NCBI RefSeq assembly: GCF_030272615.1 | Contig: NC_081407.1 | Coordinates: 378,578,400-378,642,399 of the forward strand | Length of the DNA stretch: 64,000 nucleotides | Reading direction: 5' to 3' | Source: Cryptomeria japonica | Lineage: Eukaryota > Streptophyta > Pinopsida > Cupressales > Cupressaceae | In this document: one piece after another, positions 60,500 through 64,000 of the stretch | How positions within the stretch are numbered: position 1 is the first letter of the stretch | Layout: each line of letters starts with the position of its first letter | The notes under the pieces: model-generated | The model's input: the letters and a program-made list of their open reading frames with translations, nothing else | Databases searched by the model: none | Told to the model about the DNA's origin: nothing | Made by a program: the position numbers and the translations under genes

Positions 60500-63470
60500 T
60501 CAGGTTCATTATTAGTCCCTTTTGCCAAAGGTCTAGAGACTTCCCTTTTAACTAAACTCTCCTAATCTCTAATTACACAACATACACCTGATGTCCCAAA
60601 TTGCTACATGTCACTCCATTGAAATTTAGTTTATACCACTCACTTTGGGGGGCAACTTATTTTGTTTCCCATCTCTTTTTAATGGAATCAACACCCCCAA
60701 TGCCTTTAACAAGACGATGTTAAGATATTTTTATTATTAAATAAATGATTTTAGTTAAAATTGAATTTAAAAAAATAAATATAAGTTATGGAACAATTAA
60801 TTGTCTTAAATGCATTTAATTAATATAAAATTAATTAATATTAATATTTAGCTTTATTTATATCATAATTGAAATATTTATTAATTATATTGATATTTAT
60901 ATACAAATAATTATTTATAATAATAATAAAATTATGAAACTATGTAATTAATGTTGAGAGGAATTCTACAATGGAAATTGAAAGGATTCAATGAGAGTTA
61001 CTTTTAAGTGATTTTTTAGCATAGAGTTGAATTTTTCAAAGTATTTTTAGTTTGAACATGATAATAATTTGATTTTGTGATTGTAGAAATGAGTCTCTCT
61101 TGCAATAAGCTGAAATGTTCATAGTTTTTATTGTGCTAAAATATGATTCATTGGTTTCTTGAAAAATATTTTATTAGAAGAATTTTATCTATCAAGATAT
61201 ACATGATCTAAATGTGTTAGAAATCACTTATATATAAAAGCAACTCTTAGAAAAAAAAGGCTATGAAAGTAGATCTAGCTTGTTCTTTTCAATCACTTGT
61301 ATATAAAAGCAACTCTTAGAAAAAAAAGGCTATGAAAGTAGATCTAGCTTGTTCTTTTGAAGAGAAGGTACCTCTTTACTATAAATTTTATATTTTATTT
61401 TTCTTCAGTTTGTTGTTCTTAAAATCCATTCAACATGAAAATGGAAATATAGAAAGAGAGACACAGAAAAGAGATATAGATGGAGATATATAAAGAGAAA
61501 ATTAGGAGAGAGGAGAGAAATCCTACAAAATGTGAAAGCAAAATTGTCAAGTTTATTTTACTACCTTTTTGATATATTATTTTAATAATAGTTTCATTTG
61601 GAAGTATTATTTCAATGTTTCCAAATCAATAAAATAACACCTTCAAATGAAAGGGACTCTCAAACAAAGGTGACCTTTATTCGAAGGTGTTTTCCATATA
61701 ACCTTTGAATAAAGGCATCCTGGACATTTCAGGGATATAAACATAAAATATCTGTAATTACAATATTGGACATGTCATACATAATTATACTAATTGGTAA
61801 GTTGGATTTTGTAGAGGAGAGAGTGACAAGGGAGGGAGGTACTTGAAAATTGCATAGGATGTCATTTTTTATTGAATATGTATGAAGATATAAATATTTG
61901 TTGGTATGAATTTGTTATAGTTGATCTATTGCATCTTCTTTCTCGTTTGTCTCATTTATACTTGTTTCTTACCTTTGGAAGTCTTAAATTAAACTATACA
62001 AATATTTTACTTATACCCATACTTGCTTTTTTCTTTAGAACTTTCCCATACAACCTTATGACTATGAAGATATTATTTTGATTCTATGCTCTTGAATATT
62101 GATAGGTTATGAGGTCAAGTGCTCCTAAGGACCAAACAAAGGTTCACACCCACTTAATGACTTTTGTGCATTGATAATCACATACTAAAATAAATTATAA
62201 TTAACTAGAATAAATATTAATTCTATGATTATAAAATTTTATTAAATAAATTTATTCTTTATTATGTAATATTAAATAAAATTTAAATAATATATGTTAT
62301 TGATAAATAATTTAAATATAATATAATTATATATAAAAAATATTGTTTCTATAATTATAAAATAATGTTGATATATACTATATTAAATATTATATAATAT
62401 TAGATAAAATGAAAATAGTATTTATTATTTATTAATAATTTAAATATTATGTAATTCTATTATATTTAAATATATATTTATCATAAAGTTTAAAAGATAA
62501 TCTTGAAGAAACCAATATATTGACACATCCAAAGTAATAATCAAGAGAGTTCATTTTCCCTAATTTGCATGTTAACCATCTATGAGATCAAAACTTGGCT
62601 ATGTGTAGGATCACGATGAGACAAACTAGGCCCTTAAGTGGCGATGAAAATTTAAAAATACAAGGTTAGGCAGCTTGACATGAAAATTTGAGTAGGCTAT
62701 CAACATAACTTCAAAAATATGCAAGAACAAAATTTGAGGCAAATTGAATGCAATTTCTAAGCTACTACTAGTTGTCTTCTGAAAAAAATTAATAAATCTA
62801 TTTTGTGAAAATTTGAAATTTCAATTTGCAGTAGTACTAAATTTTCAAGAAAAAGATAAAAAAGAGGTGTATGTCTTACCAACCTAAGTACAAGCAAACC
62901 ATAATATTTTTTTATGAAACTTTAAATATAAGTAGATGACACATGTCTAGAAGTGATGATTTTTTTTTGAATTTTTTTTCCAAGTAAATAACTAGCTATG
63001 AGTTTTTTACTACAATTTTTTTAAAAAATAAAAAAACTCGTATGCCTGGCCACCATAACTTAGTCAAAATTTTGATTTTTTTTTCTTTTTTTAATCTTGT
63101 AGTATATGAAGCATAGAATGTGGTATATCTTTTGGATTCAAAAAATATGAAACTGTTTGAAATTTATAGATGTTTTTCAATCAGTTTATCAATCAAGATT
63201 TTAGTAATAATGCATGTAGAAAATCAATAAAAAATTGTTTATTAAATTTGGTTCAGATTGTTTTTTTGGATTGGTTTTTTTTTCCAATTTTGGCATATTC
63301 ACAGTACCAGGAAAAGCTTATATCAGTACTTTTGTCAATGACTTCTATTTTTTTATTTCTAGCCACAATTCATCGTTGCTAGCTTTGAGTTGTGGGGAGG
63401 TGCGATCCATCAGTGGTTGACATCTACTTGGAAAAAATGTGCCATGTCATTGGTGCAAGAGCTGACTGAT
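60500..63470. other. AT-rich intergenic DNA
   Basis: No gene. Extreme AT stretches at about 60720-60960 and 62190-62500. Purine-rich GAGA stretch at about 61440-61520. Nothing else recognised apart from the tandem duplication at 61222-61357. Confidence 0.5.
61222..61357 (+). repeat. 68-base perfect-looking tandem duplication
   Basis: 61222-61289 and 61290-61357 are almost identical, differing at about one site (CTTATATATA versus CTTGTATATA). A recent duplication in non-coding DNA. Confidence 0.9.
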
Positions 63471-63479
63471 TTTCATATT

Positions 63480-63640
63480 GATTGGGTTATTTTCATTGTT
63501 TAGAGCACTGAATTCATGGCATTGATTATTTTGTTTGAAGCAGCTGTGGGGAAATCTTCCATAATTTTAGGTGATTCACTTGTGTTTGAGGCAATTACAC
63601 AAATTCAAAAATAGAATGCTATGGGATTCAATCATATTGG
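63480..63640 (+). mobile_element. LINE RNase H fragment
   Basis: Plus-strand STEFMALI, then ILGDSLVFEAITQIQ, matches the TNNxAExxAL and GDSxxV landmarks of an RVT_3 RNase H domain. Decayed, with only part of the domain. Confidence 0.5.
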
Positions 63641-64000
63641 TTCTTTTTGAATTGACAAATTAACTTGACTTTTTAGTTAATTTATGCAACTAAATTAATA
63701 ATATCAAGCATATCCTTTGTGCACTTAATCTACCACACAATGACATTTTCTAAAGAAATAATTTAATATATAATTACATTGGATCATCATCAACTACTTA
63801 TACATATGTTTCATATATTAATTGATGTATCGTCTAATTTCTCAAGAAACTAGTGAATCAATAAATAGGGCTTGATTTTACGTAGAGAACGTCTCAAGGA
63901 ATTTTGATTACCATAGTAAGTCTTAATGGTGTTTCTCAACACCACCAAGTCTTTGGTTTTTAATTATAGACTTTAAGAAAATCCTTTTCTATAAGTATTG
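63641..64000. other. Non-coding right edge
   Basis: AT-rich, no open frame or recognised repeat. Confidence 0.5.

Overview
The window looks like plant nuclear DNA from a large, repeat-rich genome, most likely a gymnosperm (conifer). The primer-binding site of the largest element matches a plant nuclear tRNA-Trp. The few host genes are a germin-like protein and an intronless S-domain (G-type lectin) receptor kinase. Nearly everything else is retroelement debris in AT-rich DNA. The conifer call is inference. Two 500-base N runs (1280-1779 and 47780-48279) show it is a scaffolded draft.

Layout. 1-3250: unnamed sequence, a LINE ORF1 scrap (about 1880-2020) and a short germin-like fragment (3163-3241). 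3475-7060: an LTR-element internal region with a tRNA-Met-type primer site and a short tandem-repeat coding stretch, then LTR-like sequence. 7075-9462 (minus): a truncated plant L1-type LINE with an ORF1/ORF2 stop-start overlap. 9467-10632: a second, shorter copy of the 4137-5823 repeat. 10640-16650: AT-rich DNA with old local duplications, a tandem array of small hairpins (15338-15597) and a strongly C-depleted tract (16060-16640). 17100-17930: LINE 3' end with RNase H. 18255-18800: decayed coding-like stretch of unknown family. 20294-20840 (minus): broken germin-like gene. 21419-21592: compound microsatellite. 23138-25105: two tandem copies of a 980-base repeat.

28507-47248 is the centrepiece: a young, nearly complete 18.7-kb Ty3/gypsy retrotransposon of the Tat/Ogre lineage, with 1.43-kb LTRs about 99% identical and a 5-base target duplication (ACAAC). 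It sits inside a third copy of the 980-base repeat. It carries gag-pol with a G-patch and two RNase H domains, and an antisense gene related to the plant mobile domain (PMD) family with its own TATA box. Two arrays of a 10-base motif containing AGCGCT, spaced about 20 bases, lie one after the primer site and one before the antisense gene. They are in inverted orientation, so each array reads the same way relative to the gene it precedes. The primer site is complementary to an entire 3' half of tRNA-Trp (39 bases).

From inside the second gap to 54040 (minus) lies an older, broken chromovirus. 57204-59478 (minus) is the receptor-like kinase, complete in domain order but carrying one frameshift, one in-frame stop and a small kinase-domain deletion, so probably a recent pseudogene. 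The right end is AT-rich with small RNase H fragments, a 68-base tandem duplication and a foldback hairpin.

No operon-like organisation exists. The biology is mainly nested transposition. The Tat element, with paired motif arrays, a half-tRNA primer match and an antisense PMD gene, is the best candidate for something undescribed.
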